NCBI RefSeq assembly: GCF_014648675.1 | Contig: NZ_BMRO01000015.1 | Coordinates: 62,001 to 126,000, forward strand | Source of the DNA: Actinomadura livida | GTDB lineage: Bacteria > Actinomycetota > Actinomycetes > Streptosporangiales > Streptosporangiaceae | DNA length: 64,000 bases | Direction: 5' to 3' | Shown: in pieces, positions 41,441 through 49,627 of the stretch | Position numbering within the stretch: the first letter of the stretch is position 1 | How the letters are laid out: every line of letters starts with the position of its first letter | Position numbers and translations under genes: made by a program | Notes under the pieces: generated by a model | What the model was told of the DNA's origin: nothing | Databases searched by the model: none | What the model saw: the letters and a program-made list of their open reading frames with translations, nothing else

Positions 41441-42901
41441 TCACACGGTCCGGGGCGTGGAGCGGCCGAGGGACGAGCCGTCCACCGCGACGGCCTCCGC
41501 CACGACGTACCGCGCCCGGGGGACGGTGGCGGCGGTCTCGAAGCCGGTCCGCCGCGCCGACCCCGCCATCGCCAGGCTCAGGCTCGACGGGGCCGATCCG
41601 GTGTGGAACCGCCACGCGGCGACGCCCGTCGCGCCGTTCCAGCTCACGTGGACGCGCATCCGGTCGTCGCCCACCGGGGCCGCCACCACGGCGGGGCCCG
41701 TCGCGGGCCGGCCGTTCCAGGGGGCGCGGTAGGCGCGGTACGAACCGTCCCCGACGCCGGTCATCTCCAGGGCGGGCCGCCCGTCGCCGGTGAACTCCGT
41801 CACCGCCCCGGTCGAGCCCCAGCCGACGAGCGCGTTCCCGCCCGGCAGGAGCTGCATGTTCCCCATGTACTGCCCGAAGGTGCGGCCGTCGGTGAACTCC
41901 TGGACGAGCCTCACCTCCCGGGCCTCCTCGTCGACGTCCAGGATCATCCCCCGGGACGGGCCGTCGCCCGGGTTGGTGATCTGGTTGTCGAAGAGCGAGA
42001 TCGTCCCGTCCGGCTGGCGGCGGGCGTCGTGCTGCCAGGCGAACTTCGCCTTCCCGTCTAGCGGGAAGTCGCTGCGCCTGCCGCCGAGCCGCCAGCGGAC
42101 GGCGCCCGTCCGGCGGTCGAGCGAGTAAAGGGCGCAGGAGTTGCGCGCCGACAGGAGCAGGGTGTCCCCGTCGTCCTGGATCGAGTTGACGTGGATCGGG
42201 TCGAACGGCTTGCCCGGCGTGCCGTCGGCGTTCTCGGCCAGCGGAGTGAGCGTCTCGGTGAGGTCGAGATTGTCGAGGGCGCTCCAGTCGAGCAGGACCT
42301 CGCTCGTCCGGACGTCGATCTCCTGGACCCGGTTGTCGAGGACGCGCCCGTCGCGCGGGCCGCCGATCGGCCGCATGTCGGCGGCCACCTCCGGATAGGC
42401 GATGAACAGCGCCGTGCCGCGGTCGGTGAGCACGAACTCGTGGAAGTCCCCCTGGACGCCGTTGCCCGTGCGGACCTCGGCGACGCGCCGGTAGTCCTGG
42501 CCGAGGACGACTCCGACGCCGTACCCGTAGCCGCCCTCCCTGCGTTCGCCCACCCAGTAGGTGAGCACCGGCTCGCCCTCGTAGGTCTGGACCCGCACGT
42601 CGGTCACGAGTTGGTCCGAGCGGTGGATCCAGACGGGTTCGCCGCGGTCGTCGACGATGAGGGCGTCGGCGTCGTCCCGCCCTCGGAACGGGGCGATGAA
42701 CAGCAGGCCGTCCGCAGTCCGGCCGTGCCGCCGCGCCTTCAGCTGCGGCGGAGTAACGCCCGGCATCGTGACGTAGCCCCCGCCCCCGGCGGCCGGTGCG
42801 GGCCGGGAGTCGGTGCCGGAACCGCGGGGCCCGACGGCGCTGAGGAGGGTCGCTCCCCCGGCCAGCCCCGCGACGAGAAAGCCGCGACGTGTGAGGCTCA
42901 T
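41441..42901 (-). CDS. Tat-exported arylsulfotransferase (ASST)-like beta-propeller protein
   Basis: A 486-residue protein. The Tat signal TRRGFLVAGLAGGATLLSA at 4-22 implies folding in the cytoplasm before export. The body is a six-bladed ASST-type propeller: RTADGLLFIAPF, DFHEFVLTDRGTALF (conserved His), IDVRTSEVLLDW, DPIHVNSI (His), WQHDARRQPDG (His) and GNMQLLPGGNALVGWGS. These proteins are annotated as arylsulfotransferases, but in many actinomycetes no sulfate donor is known. The C-terminal 100 residues form an Ig-like sandwich (VHVSWNGATGVAAWRFHTG). Divergent from GH97. Confidence 0.85.
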   Translation of the reverse strand: MSLTRRGFLVAGLAGGATLLSAVGPRGSGTDSRPAPAAGGGGYVTMPGVTPPQLKARRHGRTADGLLFIAPFRGRDDADALIVDDRGEPVWIHRSDQLVTDVRVQTYEGEPVLTYWVGERREGGYGYGVGVVLGQDYRRVAEVRTGNGVQGDFHEFVLTDRGTALFIAYPEVAADMRPIGGPRDGRVLDNRVQEIDVRTSEVLLDWSALDNLDLTETLTPLAENADGTPGKPFDPIHVNSIQDDGDTLLLSARNSCALYSLDRRTGAVRWRLGGRRSDFPLDGKAKFAWQHDARRQPDGTISLFDNQITNPGDGPSRGMILDVDEEAREVRLVQEFTDGRTFGQYMGNMQLLPGGNALVGWGSTGAVTEFTGDGRPALEMTGVGDGSYRAYRAPWNGRPATGPAVVAAPVGDDRMRVHVSWNGATGVAAWRFHTGSAPSSLSLAMAGSARRTGFETAATVPRARYVVAEAVAVDGSSLGRSTPRTV

Positions 42902-42952
42902 GTCGACTTTCTATCGCGTTCCATCTAAAAACGGCATCAACAGGAGGATCAG

Positions 42953-42988
42953 GTGTTCACTGTCCGTGCCCTGGAAGGCACCATGTAG
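42953..42988 (+). CDS. Candidate 11-residue leader peptide (uORF) before GH97
   Basis: GTG at 42953 stands four bases after a perfect AGGAGG, and the frame encodes MFTVRALEGTM and stops at 42986-42988, six bases before the GH97 start. The GH97 ATG itself has only TAGGG as ribosome site. Ribosomes loading on the leader could thus re-initiate at GH97. The two ATGs lie in a short duplication (GGCACCATG and GGGCACCATG). It may be a true leader or the scar of a shifted start. Confidence 0.4.
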   Translation: MFTVRALEGTM

Positions 42989-42994
42989 GGCACC

Positions 42995-45073
42995 ATGCCG
43001 AACCCGGGACCCGCGCGATCCACGCGCCGAGCGCTGCGGACCGTGACGGCGTTCCTGACGGCGGGCGCGTTCCTGGCCGTGCTGTCCGGAGCGACCGCCG
43101 GTGCCCCTCCGCCACCTGATCAACCCGTGGTGACGTCACCGGGCGGCGCCCTCTCGCTGACCGTCACCGTGGACGACGGCCGCCTCCGGTACTCCGTGCG
43201 CCGCGCCGGTACCGTCCTCGTGGAGCCGTCGGCCCTCGGCCTGAGGCTCACCGACGGCACCACGCTCGGCGGCGACGTCCGTATCACCGCCACCCGCACG
43301 AGGACGAGCGACACCACCTGGAAACCGCTGTGGGGCGCGGACTCCACCGTCCGCGACCACTACCGGGAGCTCACCGTGCAGCTCCGGCAGGAGGGCGGCA
43401 GGTTCTTCGACCTCGTCGTCCGCGCCTACGACGACGGCGTGGCGTTCCGCTACCGGGTCCCGCGCCAGCGCGCCCTCCCGGCGCTGGAGATCGTGGACGA
43501 GGCCACCGAGATCGCCATCGCGGGCGACCCGGTCGCGTGGTGGACGCCCCGCGACCTCGACACCGACGAGAAGATGTGGCGGTCGTCCGCCTACACCGCC
43601 ATGGACGCCGGGAACACCCCGGTGACCTTCCGGTACGGCGGCGGGACGCACCTGTCCGTCCACGAGGCGGACCTGACCGACTACGCGGCGATGACCGTCG
43701 TCCCCGAGGCGGGACGCCTCCGCGCCGCGCTCGTCCCGACCCCCGGCCGGACGGCCGCGGTCGTCACCGGCACCGGCCGGACGACCCCCTGGCGCGCGCT
43801 GACCATCACGCCCGACGCGGGCGGGCTGATCGAGTCCCACCTGCTGGAGAACCTCAACCCGCCCTGCGCGATCTGCACGGGCGACACCTCGTGGATCGAG
43901 CCGCTCAAGTACGCGGGGATCTGGTGGCTGATCCAGCACCGCAGGGCGACGTGGAAGGCCGGGCCGTGGCAGGGCGCCACCACCGCGCGCGCCAAGGAGT
44001 ACATCGACTTCGCCGCCGCCCACGGCATCCGTGGGCTGCTCGCCGAAGGGTGGAACGAGGGCTGGGAGGGCGACTGGTCCGACCAGGACTTCCTCCGCGC
44101 CGCCCCGCGCTTCGACCTCGCCGAGGTCGTCGCCTACGGCAAGAGTAAGGGCGTCGAGTTCGTCTCCCACAACGAGACCGGCTCGGGCGTCGCCAACTAC
44201 GAAAGGCAGATCGACGCCGCGTTCGCCCTCTACGAGCGGCTCGGCATCCACTACCTCAAGACCGGGTACGTGGGGAAGATCCCCGGCCGGCACCACTTCG
44301 ACCAGCGGATGGTCAACCACTACCGGCTCGTCCTGGAAAAGGCCGCGCGGCACCGCATCAACGTCATCTGCCACGAATGCGTCCACGGCACCGGGGAGAC
44401 GCGGACCTACCCGAACGCGCTGGCCCGCGAGGCGGTGCGCGGCCAGGAATGGGAGGCGTTCAGCCGCGGCAACACTCCCGAGCACACGCTCATCCTGCCC
44501 TTCACCCGAATGCTCTCCGGCCCGATGGACTACACCCCCGGCATCATGAACATCCGCTGGGATCCGCAGAAGGCCGGGCGCCGCGTCCACACGACGCTGG
44601 CCAAGCAGCTCGCCTACTACGTGACGTACTCGTCCGGCGCCCAGATGGCCGCCGACCTGCCCCGGCACTACGAGAACTCGCCCGGCCTCAAGTTCCTCGA
44701 GGACGTTCCCGTCACGTGGGACGAGACCAGGGTGCTCTCCGCCGAAGTCGGCGACCATCTCGTCATGGCCAGGCGCTCGGGCACCGACTGGTACGTCGGC
44801 GCGATGACCGGCGAGCGGCCGCGGACGCTGCGTTACCCGCTGTCCTTCCTCGGCGAGGGCACGTGGGTCGCGGAGTCCTACTCCGACGGGCCGGAGACCG
44901 ACTACGCGCGCAACCCGGAGGCCGTCGACGTCGCCCGCACCGTCGTGACCCGCACCGGCACGTTCACCGCCGCGCTGGTGCGCAGCGGCGGCCAGGCGGT
45001 GCGGTTCCGTCCCGCCACACCCGCTGACCTGCAGCACCCCTCACCGACCCCGCCCCCGGCGCAACGAGGGTGA
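42995..45073 (+). CDS. Secreted GH97 glycoside hydrolase (alpha-glucosidase/galactosidase)
   Basis: A 692-residue enzyme. Signal peptide at about 1-36 (RRALRTVTAFLTAGAFLAVL, then GATAGAPP). The N-terminal beta-sandwich (40-280) has GVAFRYRVPRQ. The TIM barrel has KYAGIWWLIQHRRATWK, AAHGIRGLLAEGWNEGWEG, ECVHGTGETRTYPN and FTRMLSGPMDYTPG. Glu in LAEGWNEGW and in CHECVHGTGE are the candidate catalytic/calcium Glu residues of the inverting branch. The C-terminal sandwich ends near 680. GH97 enzymes cleave alpha-linked glucose or galactose and are best known from Bacteroidetes. Preceded by a possible 11-residue leader. Confidence 0.92.
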   Translation: MPNPGPARSTRRALRTVTAFLTAGAFLAVLSGATAGAPPPPDQPVVTSPGGALSLTVTVDDGRLRYSVRRAGTVLVEPSALGLRLTDGTTLGGDVRITATRTRTSDTTWKPLWGADSTVRDHYRELTVQLRQEGGRFFDLVVRAYDDGVAFRYRVPRQRALPALEIVDEATEIAIAGDPVAWWTPRDLDTDEKMWRSSAYTAMDAGNTPVTFRYGGGTHLSVHEADLTDYAAMTVVPEAGRLRAALVPTPGRTAAVVTGTGRTTPWRALTITPDAGGLIESHLLENLNPPCAICTGDTSWIEPLKYAGIWWLIQHRRATWKAGPWQGATTARAKEYIDFAAAHGIRGLLAEGWNEGWEGDWSDQDFLRAAPRFDLAEVVAYGKSKGVEFVSHNETGSGVANYERQIDAAFALYERLGIHYLKTGYVGKIPGRHHFDQRMVNHYRLVLEKAARHRINVICHECVHGTGETRTYPNALAREAVRGQEWEAFSRGNTPEHTLILPFTRMLSGPMDYTPGIMNIRWDPQKAGRRVHTTLAKQLAYYVTYSSGAQMAADLPRHYENSPGLKFLEDVPVTWDETRVLSAEVGDHLVMARRSGTDWYVGAMTGERPRTLRYPLSFLGEGTWVAESYSDGPETDYARNPEAVDVARTVVTRTGTFTAALVRSGGQAVRFRPATPADLQHPSPTPPPAQRG

Positions 45074-45114
45074 GGGAAACGTTGAGCCGAGAGGCGAGCG
45101 TGTAGAAAGGCGGG

Positions 45115-45762
45115 ATGGGCTCCGTACCGCCGTTGCTGCTCGCGCTGGACCTGGCCGGCACCTTCGCCTTCGGCCTCAACGGCGCGCTGACGGCCGTGCG
45201 CGCGACCCGGCTGGACGTGGTCGGCGTCGTCGGCCTCGGGATGATCACCGCGCTGGGCGGCGGGGTCATCCGGGACGTCATCCTCGGCGCGGTCCCGCCC
45301 GCCACGTTCGTCGACTGGCGCTACTTCGCGCTCGCCGCGGGCGGCGGCCTGCTCGCGTTCGGCTTCAGCCGGGTCCTGGACCGCCTGGAGATGCCCATCA
45401 CGGTGATGGACGCGATCGGGCTGAGCACGTTCGCCGTCATCGGCGCGAGCAAGGCACTGGCCTACGGCCTGGGCGTCGGGCCCGCCCTGCTGCTGGGCGT
45501 GGTCACCGGCGTGGGCGGCGGCACGATGCGCGACGTCCTCATCGGCCGGATCCCCTCGGTGCTCCGCAGCGACCTCTACGCGATCCCGGCCTTCGTCGCC
45601 GCCGCGATCACGGTCGTGGCGACCCACCTGGACCTCTACGGGCTCCCCGCCGCCCTGCTCGCCGTCGCGGCCTGCTTCGTCATCCGCATGCTCGGCGTCC
45701 ACCTGGAACTGAACGCCCCCGGCCCGCCGCGCCCCCCGGACCCCGACCCCGCAGATTCTTAG
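45115..45762 (+). CDS. TRIC-type cation channel / UPF0126 membrane protein
   Basis: A 215-residue membrane protein with six or seven helices in two inverted halves. The paired motifs GLGMITALGGGVIRDVILG and GVVTGVGGGTMRDVLIG are the two pseudo-symmetric glycine kinks of bacterial TRIC trimers. It carries K+ or similar cations, or as UPF0126/YicG-like proteins has been linked to glycine uptake. The Pro-rich C-terminal tail overlaps the convergent methyltransferase gene by 4 bp. Confidence 0.9.
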   Translation: MGSVPPLLLALDLAGTFAFGLNGALTAVRATRLDVVGVVGLGMITALGGGVIRDVILGAVPPATFVDWRYFALAAGGGLLAFGFSRVLDRLEMPITVMDAIGLSTFAVIGASKALAYGLGVGPALLLGVVTGVGGGTMRDVLIGRIPSVLRSDLYAIPAFVAAAITVVATHLDLYGLPAALLAVAACFVIRMLGVHLELNAPGPPRPPDPDPADS

Positions 45763-46484
45763 CCCGGCCCGTCCGCGTCCTTGCGGGCGAGGACGAGGCG
45801 GTAGCGGGGCGTGCCGTCCCGGCGGCGGCCGAGCGATGCCATGGGAGCCGTGGTGACGGCGAAGCCGGCCGCCGCCAGGTCGTCGCGGAGCGCGCCCAGC
45901 GTGCAGGTGCGGTAGTACATGACGAACGGGGGGCGCCAGACGGCGTTCCGGACGCGCATGGCCGCGTCGAACCCGAGCATCGCCCAGTACTGGGCCGAGG
46001 CCAGGGGCGGCGGCGCGCCGAGCGGGAAGGCGAAGAGCCCGCCGGGACGCAGCGCCCGGTGCACCCCGGCGAAGATCGGGGGCCGCTCGGCGGGCAGCAG
46101 GTGGCCGAGGGCCCCGAAGGTGACGGCGAGGTCGAACTCTCCGGAGAACGTCAGGGCTCGGACGTCGGCCTGGACCCACTCCGCGTCCGGGTGCGCCTCG
46201 GCGGCCTGCGCGAGCATCCCGCGGCTGAAGTCGACGCCCGTGATCCGTCCCGCGCACAGCGGTCCGAGGACCCGCATGCCCGCGCCGGTGCCGCAGCAGA
46301 CGTCCAGCCCGGCACCGAACGGCCCGAGCGGACGCAGCACGCCGAGGGTCGCGTCGAGGATGCCGTCCGGCGTGCGGAAGGGGGTGTGGTCGAACTTCGG
46401 GGCGAGCAGGTCGTAGCCGCGTTCGACCGAGGACAGCGCCTGGACGGCCAGTTCACGCAGCGACGGCCCCTGGGGCGAGAACAT
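45759..46484 (-). CDS. Class I SAM-dependent methyltransferase
   Basis: A 241-residue methyltransferase. Motif I GLDVCCGTGAGMRVL (about 58-72), acidic motif II ITGVDFS, motif post-II WVQADVRAL, and LRPGGLFAFPLGAP near 150. The substrate is unknown; the C-terminal YYRTCTLGALRDDLAAAGF is typical of small-molecule or ubiquinone-like methyltransferases. It is followed on the same strand after 9 bp upstream by a DUF3592 protein gene, so the two could share a promoter. Confidence 0.87.
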   Translation of the reverse strand: MFSPQGPSLRELAVQALSSVERGYDLLAPKFDHTPFRTPDGILDATLGVLRPLGPFGAGLDVCCGTGAGMRVLGPLCAGRITGVDFSRGMLAQAAEAHPDAEWVQADVRALTFSGEFDLAVTFGALGHLLPAERPPIFAGVHRALRPGGLFAFPLGAPPPLASAQYWAMLGFDAAMRVRNAVWRPPFVMYYRTCTLGALRDDLAAAGFAVTTAPMASLGRRRDGTPRYRLVLARKDADGPG

Positions 46485-46493
46485 CGCCCGAGC

Positions 46494-47063
46494 CTATCCG
46501 CCGCCCGCGTCCGTGATCGCGGACCGACGGCGAAGCACGCGGCGCACCAGCCACGGGAGCCAGAGGACGGCGGTCAGTACGAGTGCGGCCGCCGCCGTCA
46601 GGGCGAAGGATCTCGGCGTGGCGAAATCGGGACAGACGCGGGCGTCCTGTACATGGGCTTCGGGGTCGCGCGGCGTGTAGCAGACGGTCACCCGATCCCC
46701 CTCCTCCGGCAGGTCCTTCCAGGCGGTGACCTTCGCGGACACCGCGCGGCCGTCGCGCGCGGTGAACCGCACGTTCGCGTAATCGCCGCTCTTGACCTCC
46801 ACCGCCTTCTCGACCCGCCCGGCGGCCAGCATCCGCTCACCCCGCAGCGCGGCCGCCTCGTGCCAGGCGATCCCCGCGCTTGCCAGGGTGAACGCTACGG
46901 CCGCGAGAAGCAGCACGGTGAGGAGAACACGAACGGCCGGCCAGCCCCGCAGGGCCCTCTCCCTGGACGGGACGTACGTGCGGGCGGCGTCGAGGTCGGC
47001 GGCCTGCCGCCGGGCATGCCTGCGCGCTATCGCACCCAGGAGGCCGCGTCCGTTTTCGTTCAT
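46494..47063 (-). CDS. DUF3592-type membrane protein
   Basis: A 189-residue protein with two membrane helices (about 43-63 and 150-172). Between them is an extracytoplasmic beta domain typical of DUF3592: YANVRFTARDGRAVSAKV, LPEEGDRVTVCYTPRDPEAHVQDA. The N-terminus is basic (ARRHARRQA). The ATG at 47063 begins the family-like part; an upstream ATG would add 26 residues without support. Function unknown. Next to the methyltransferase gene. Confidence 0.75.
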   Translation of the reverse strand: MNENGRGLLGAIARRHARRQAADLDAARTYVPSRERALRGWPAVRVLLTVLLLAAVAFTLASAGIAWHEAAALRGERMLAAGRVEKAVEVKSGDYANVRFTARDGRAVSAKVTAWKDLPEEGDRVTVCYTPRDPEAHVQDARVCPDFATPRSFALTAAAALVLTAVLWLPWLVRRVLRRRSAITDAGGG

Positions 47064-47178
47064 AGCACAGGGGAGACGTCCCGCCGCTTGCGCCGGTTCA
47101 CCGACCGCCCACAAACGGACAAATTCCCACCACGTGGACAACGCGTCCCGGGGTCACGATCCGCGGGCGGGGGAGTGG

Positions 47179-47418
47179 TCAGGTTGGGGGATGGGTGTCG
47201 AGCCAGGCCGTGGCGCGGCGGGTCGACGCGCGCGACAGCCATGCGTCCTGGACGATCTCTGCCAGCTCGTCCCTGGTGAGCTCGCCGATGCGGCTTCCCC
47301 GCAGCAGCACGGACAGGTGGCCGTTGAAATGGGCGGTGGTGAAGAACGGCGACGCCTCGTCCTGGACCAGCGCCTGCTTGTCGTCCTCGGACTCGACCCA
47401 GAAGACGATCACATCCGG
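47179..47418 (-). pseudogene. 3' half of a MmcQ/YjbR-like gene, cut by the IS element
   Basis: The 79 codons read PDVIVFWVESEDDKQAL, FFTTAHFNGHLSVLLRG, IGELTRDELAEIVQDAWLSRA: the second half of a MmcQ/YjbR (DUF419) DNA-binding-fold protein. They are in frame with transposon sequence on the upstream side, so the open frame to 47505 is chimeric. The missing first half lies 2 kb away at 49373-49559, same strand. Joined, the halves give about 139 residues, the normal family length. Confidence 0.85.
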
Positions 47419-47650
47419 TTGACGCGCTCCCCGGCGTGAATGCCGGAGATTCGGCCTGTGCCGCGCCGTTGCCGGTGCGGTCACTTCCGTGGCTTCCTGC
47501 TTCACCGGGCTGTGCCCCTGACCGGAGTCGGGGGTCTTACCTGCCCTCCACAGGCGTTTAGGGTCTCCGCCTCCCCCGGGCGCCCGGGGGTTTCCGTCCG
47601 GCGGCGACCAGGAGGCGTCACCCGGGGGTGATGCGGCGTCCCTCGGGGGT
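47419..47650 (-). ncRNA. Predicted TnpB omega-RNA (reRNA)
   Basis: In IS200/IS605 elements the guide RNA covers the 3' end of tnpB and runs to the right end, with the guide taken from flanking DNA. Here about 200 bp separate the tnpB stop (47618) from the right end (47419) and contain structured sequence (CCCCCGGGCGCCCGGGGG near 47573-47590; terminal hairpin 47431-47446). The guide would be the minus-strand sequence from 47418 downward, beginning CCGGATGTGATCGTC, which is the interrupted MmcQ/YjbR gene. The 5' boundary is a guess. Confidence 0.6.
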
Positions 47651-48757
47651 GATGCGGCGTCCTTCGTGCAGGATGTTGCGGGCGGCGTTGACGTCGCGGT
47701 CGTGCTCGGCCCCGCACTCGGTGCAGGTCCAGGCGCGGATGTGCAGGGGTTTGGGGCCGTCGCGGTGCCCGCAGTGCGAGCACAGCTGCGAGGACGGGAA
47801 CGCCCGGCCCACCCGCGCGAACCTGCGCCCGTACCTGGCCGGCTTGTACTCCAGCATCGCGGTGAACGCCGACCAGCCCGCGTCGTGCACCGACTTGGCC
47901 AGCCGGGTGCGCGCCAGTCCCTTCACGTTCAGCGTCTCCACGTAGACCGCTTGGTGATCGCGGACCAGCATGGTGGAGAGCTGATGGTGGAACTCGCGGC
48001 GCGCATCGGCGACCTTCGCGTGCGCGCGGGTCACCTTCAGGCGGGCCTTGGCCCGGTTGGCCGATCCCTTCTGCTTGCGCGACAGCGCCTGCTGCGCTTT
48101 GCGGAGCTTGTTTTCGGCGCGGCGCAGGAACCTGGGTGAGGTGATCTTGCGTCCGTCGGAGGTGACGGCGAAGTGCTCCAGCCCCAGGTCGATCCCCACC
48201 TCGGCCGTGGTGTCGGGCGGGTCCTGGACATCGCCGGTCTCCACGACGAACGATGCGAAGAACCGCCCGGCGGCGTCCCTGACCAGCGTCACGGTGGACG
48301 GCGTGCACGGCAGCCGCCGCGACCACCGCACCGCGACGTCACCGATCTTGGGCAGTGCGAGTTTGCCGCCCGGCGTGATCTGCCAGCGGGCGTTGGCGGT
48401 GAACCGGATCGATTGGCGGGCGTCCTTGCGGGACTTGAACCGCGGCGCCCCCATCCGGGGGCGTTTCCCGGCCAGGCCGTCGAAGAAGTTGCGGTAGGCG
48501 GCCTCCAGGTCCCGCAGCGACTGCTGCAGCACCACCGCCGATACCTCGCCCAGCCACGCACGCTCCGGCGTCCGCTTCGCCGCCGTCATCGCCGCCGACA
48601 GCTCGGCCGCCTTCGGGTACGGCAGCCCCGCTGCGCGGGCGTCCTCCCGTGCCCGCAACGCGTCGTTGAACACCACCCGCGCGCACCCGAACGCCTGGGC
48701 CAGGGACTGGCGCTGCCCGGCGGTGGGGTAGACGCGGAACACATACCTCAACTGCAT
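47618..48757 (-). CDS. tnpB: TnpB, RNA-guided endonuclease of IS200/IS605 type
   Basis: A full-length 379-residue TnpB. N-terminal OrfB HTH region (YVFRVYPTAGQRQSLAQAFG). RuvC-I Asp190 in VGIDLGLEHFAV, RuvC-II Glu274 in AVYVETLNVKGL, zinc ribbon C326-x2-C329...C345-x2-C348 (CSHCG, CTECG), RuvC-III Asp353/Asp355 in HDRDVNAARNI. All catalytic residues are present, so it should still cut DNA next to its target-adjacent motif. The C-terminus ends with a doubled GRRITP made by an 18-bp tandem DNA repeat. No frameshift. Confidence 0.93.
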   Translation of the reverse strand: MQLRYVFRVYPTAGQRQSLAQAFGCARVVFNDALRAREDARAAGLPYPKAAELSAAMTAAKRTPERAWLGEVSAVVLQQSLRDLEAAYRNFFDGLAGKRPRMGAPRFKSRKDARQSIRFTANARWQITPGGKLALPKIGDVAVRWSRRLPCTPSTVTLVRDAAGRFFASFVVETGDVQDPPDTTAEVGIDLGLEHFAVTSDGRKITSPRFLRRAENKLRKAQQALSRKQKGSANRAKARLKVTRAHAKVADARREFHHQLSTMLVRDHQAVYVETLNVKGLARTRLAKSVHDAGWSAFTAMLEYKPARYGRRFARVGRAFPSSQLCSHCGHRDGPKPLHIRAWTCTECGAEHDRDVNAARNILHEGRRITPEGRRITPG

Positions 48758-48777
48758 TCGGTGACCATAACATTACC

Positions 48778-49262
48778 GTGTGTTCGAGTGTGGGGATCGC
48801 GCAGACCGGCCGACACAGGGGCCAGACGTTCCCGGTGGAACCGCCGCTCACCGCGTCCCGGGTGGCGCTGGCCGCGGGCGACCCCGCGCAGACGACGGTG
48901 TACTTCCGCAACGGCACCTTCGTCCCCGCCGGACGGCGCGACGAGCAGGCGGCGATCGACTTCGCCACCGCACGCCTCGCCGCCCCGCGCGACCTCCGGG
49001 ACTTCCGTGCCACGCCGACCGACGGCGGCGGCCGGCTGGTCGCCTTCGACGACGTCACGGTCTGGCTGTCCCCGGACGAGATCAAGCACTCCGGCACCAT
49101 CGACCTGGGCCGGCAGGCCGCCGCCAAGATCTCCCCGAACCGGCCCGCCACTACTGGCGGGCCAACAAGCCATGGTCGGGCTCCTACTTCGCCGGAACGG
49201 TCGGCGGCGCACCCATCAGCGTCCTGCGCCAATACATCGAGCACCAGAACCGCCCCGCTTGA
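48778..49262 (+). pseudogene. TnpA (Y1 HUH transposase) C-terminal remnant fused to foreign sequence
   Basis: The last 45 codons in one frame (from about 49115) read RQDLPEPARHYWRANKPW, then SGSYFAGTVGGAPISVLRQYIEHQNRP, the C-terminus of an IS200-like TnpA with the nucleophilic Tyr in RQYIEHQ. Everything before that should hold the HUH histidines but does not. Instead, another frame (48778 to about 49150) codes for an unrelated well-biased stretch (TTVYFRNGTFVPAGRRDE, LVAFDDVTVWLSPDEI). TnpA is therefore dead and the element cannot move by itself. The inserted piece is not recognised. Confidence 0.7.
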
Positions 49263-49372
49263 AACCGGTGAACACCTGATCGCCCGAGAAGCGATCCGGC
49301 CACCCTTGTCCCGCTCCGCAGGAGGGTCGGCTTCACCCCCGCCCTGAAGGACGGAGCACTACCGACGAAACA

Positions 49373-49559
49373 GGGAGCGTTCCGCGGTCCCGGGATCGAC
49401 CGCGTCCGGCCGCGGAGTGCGGAAGAAGACGAACGACTTGCCGCCCACCTGGTAGACCGGTCTGTCCTCGGTGCCGGGGTAGATGGTGACGTGCGGCATG
49501 GCCAGCGCGAGCTCGTGGACGTCCTCGACGCGCGCGGGCCGGCTCTCGCCATCGGCCAT
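49373..49559 (-). pseudogene. 5' half of a MmcQ/YjbR-like gene, cut by the IS element
   Basis: From the ATG at 49559 about 60 codons read RVEDVHELALAMPHVTIY, RPVYQVGGKSFVFFRTPRP: the first half of a MmcQ/YjbR-like protein (short helix, then GK.F..F strand). After DPGTAE the frame enters the left end of the transposon and stops seven codons later. The matching second half is at 47179-47418. The gene product is lost unless the element is excised. Confidence 0.83.
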
Positions 49560-49627
49560 GAATCCCAGCGTAATGCCGATCCGGTCGCCCGTCAGGGTTG
49601 TGGCCGGGCCCCGATACCGGGACGATC

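Larger units (their letters stand above)
47419..49372. mobile_element. IS200/IS605-family element inserted in the MmcQ/YjbR-like gene
   Basis: An element of about 1.95 kb. The right end (low coordinates) is sharp: on the minus strand it reads CCGGCATTCACGCCGG (hairpin 47431-47446), GGAGCGCGTCAA, then host sequence from 47418. TCAA is the cleavage tetranucleotide at the right end of IS608-like elements. The left end is a mismatched hairpin CCGCCC-TGAA-GGACGG at 49339-49354 with the junction to host coding sequence at about 49365-49380; I cannot fix that base. There is no target duplication, as expected for HUH-type insertion. It carries tnpB intact, a tnpA remnant and a foreign segment. Confidence 0.82.

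Noticed and set aside
47419..47505. Apparent N-terminal 29 residues of the 3' MmcQ/YjbR half
   Set aside because: These codons are transposon right-end sequence that happens to be in frame; the family similarity begins exactly at 47418.
47502..48326. Minus-strand open frame inside tnpB
   Set aside because: Alternative-frame shadow of TnpB, Arg/Pro-rich with no motif.
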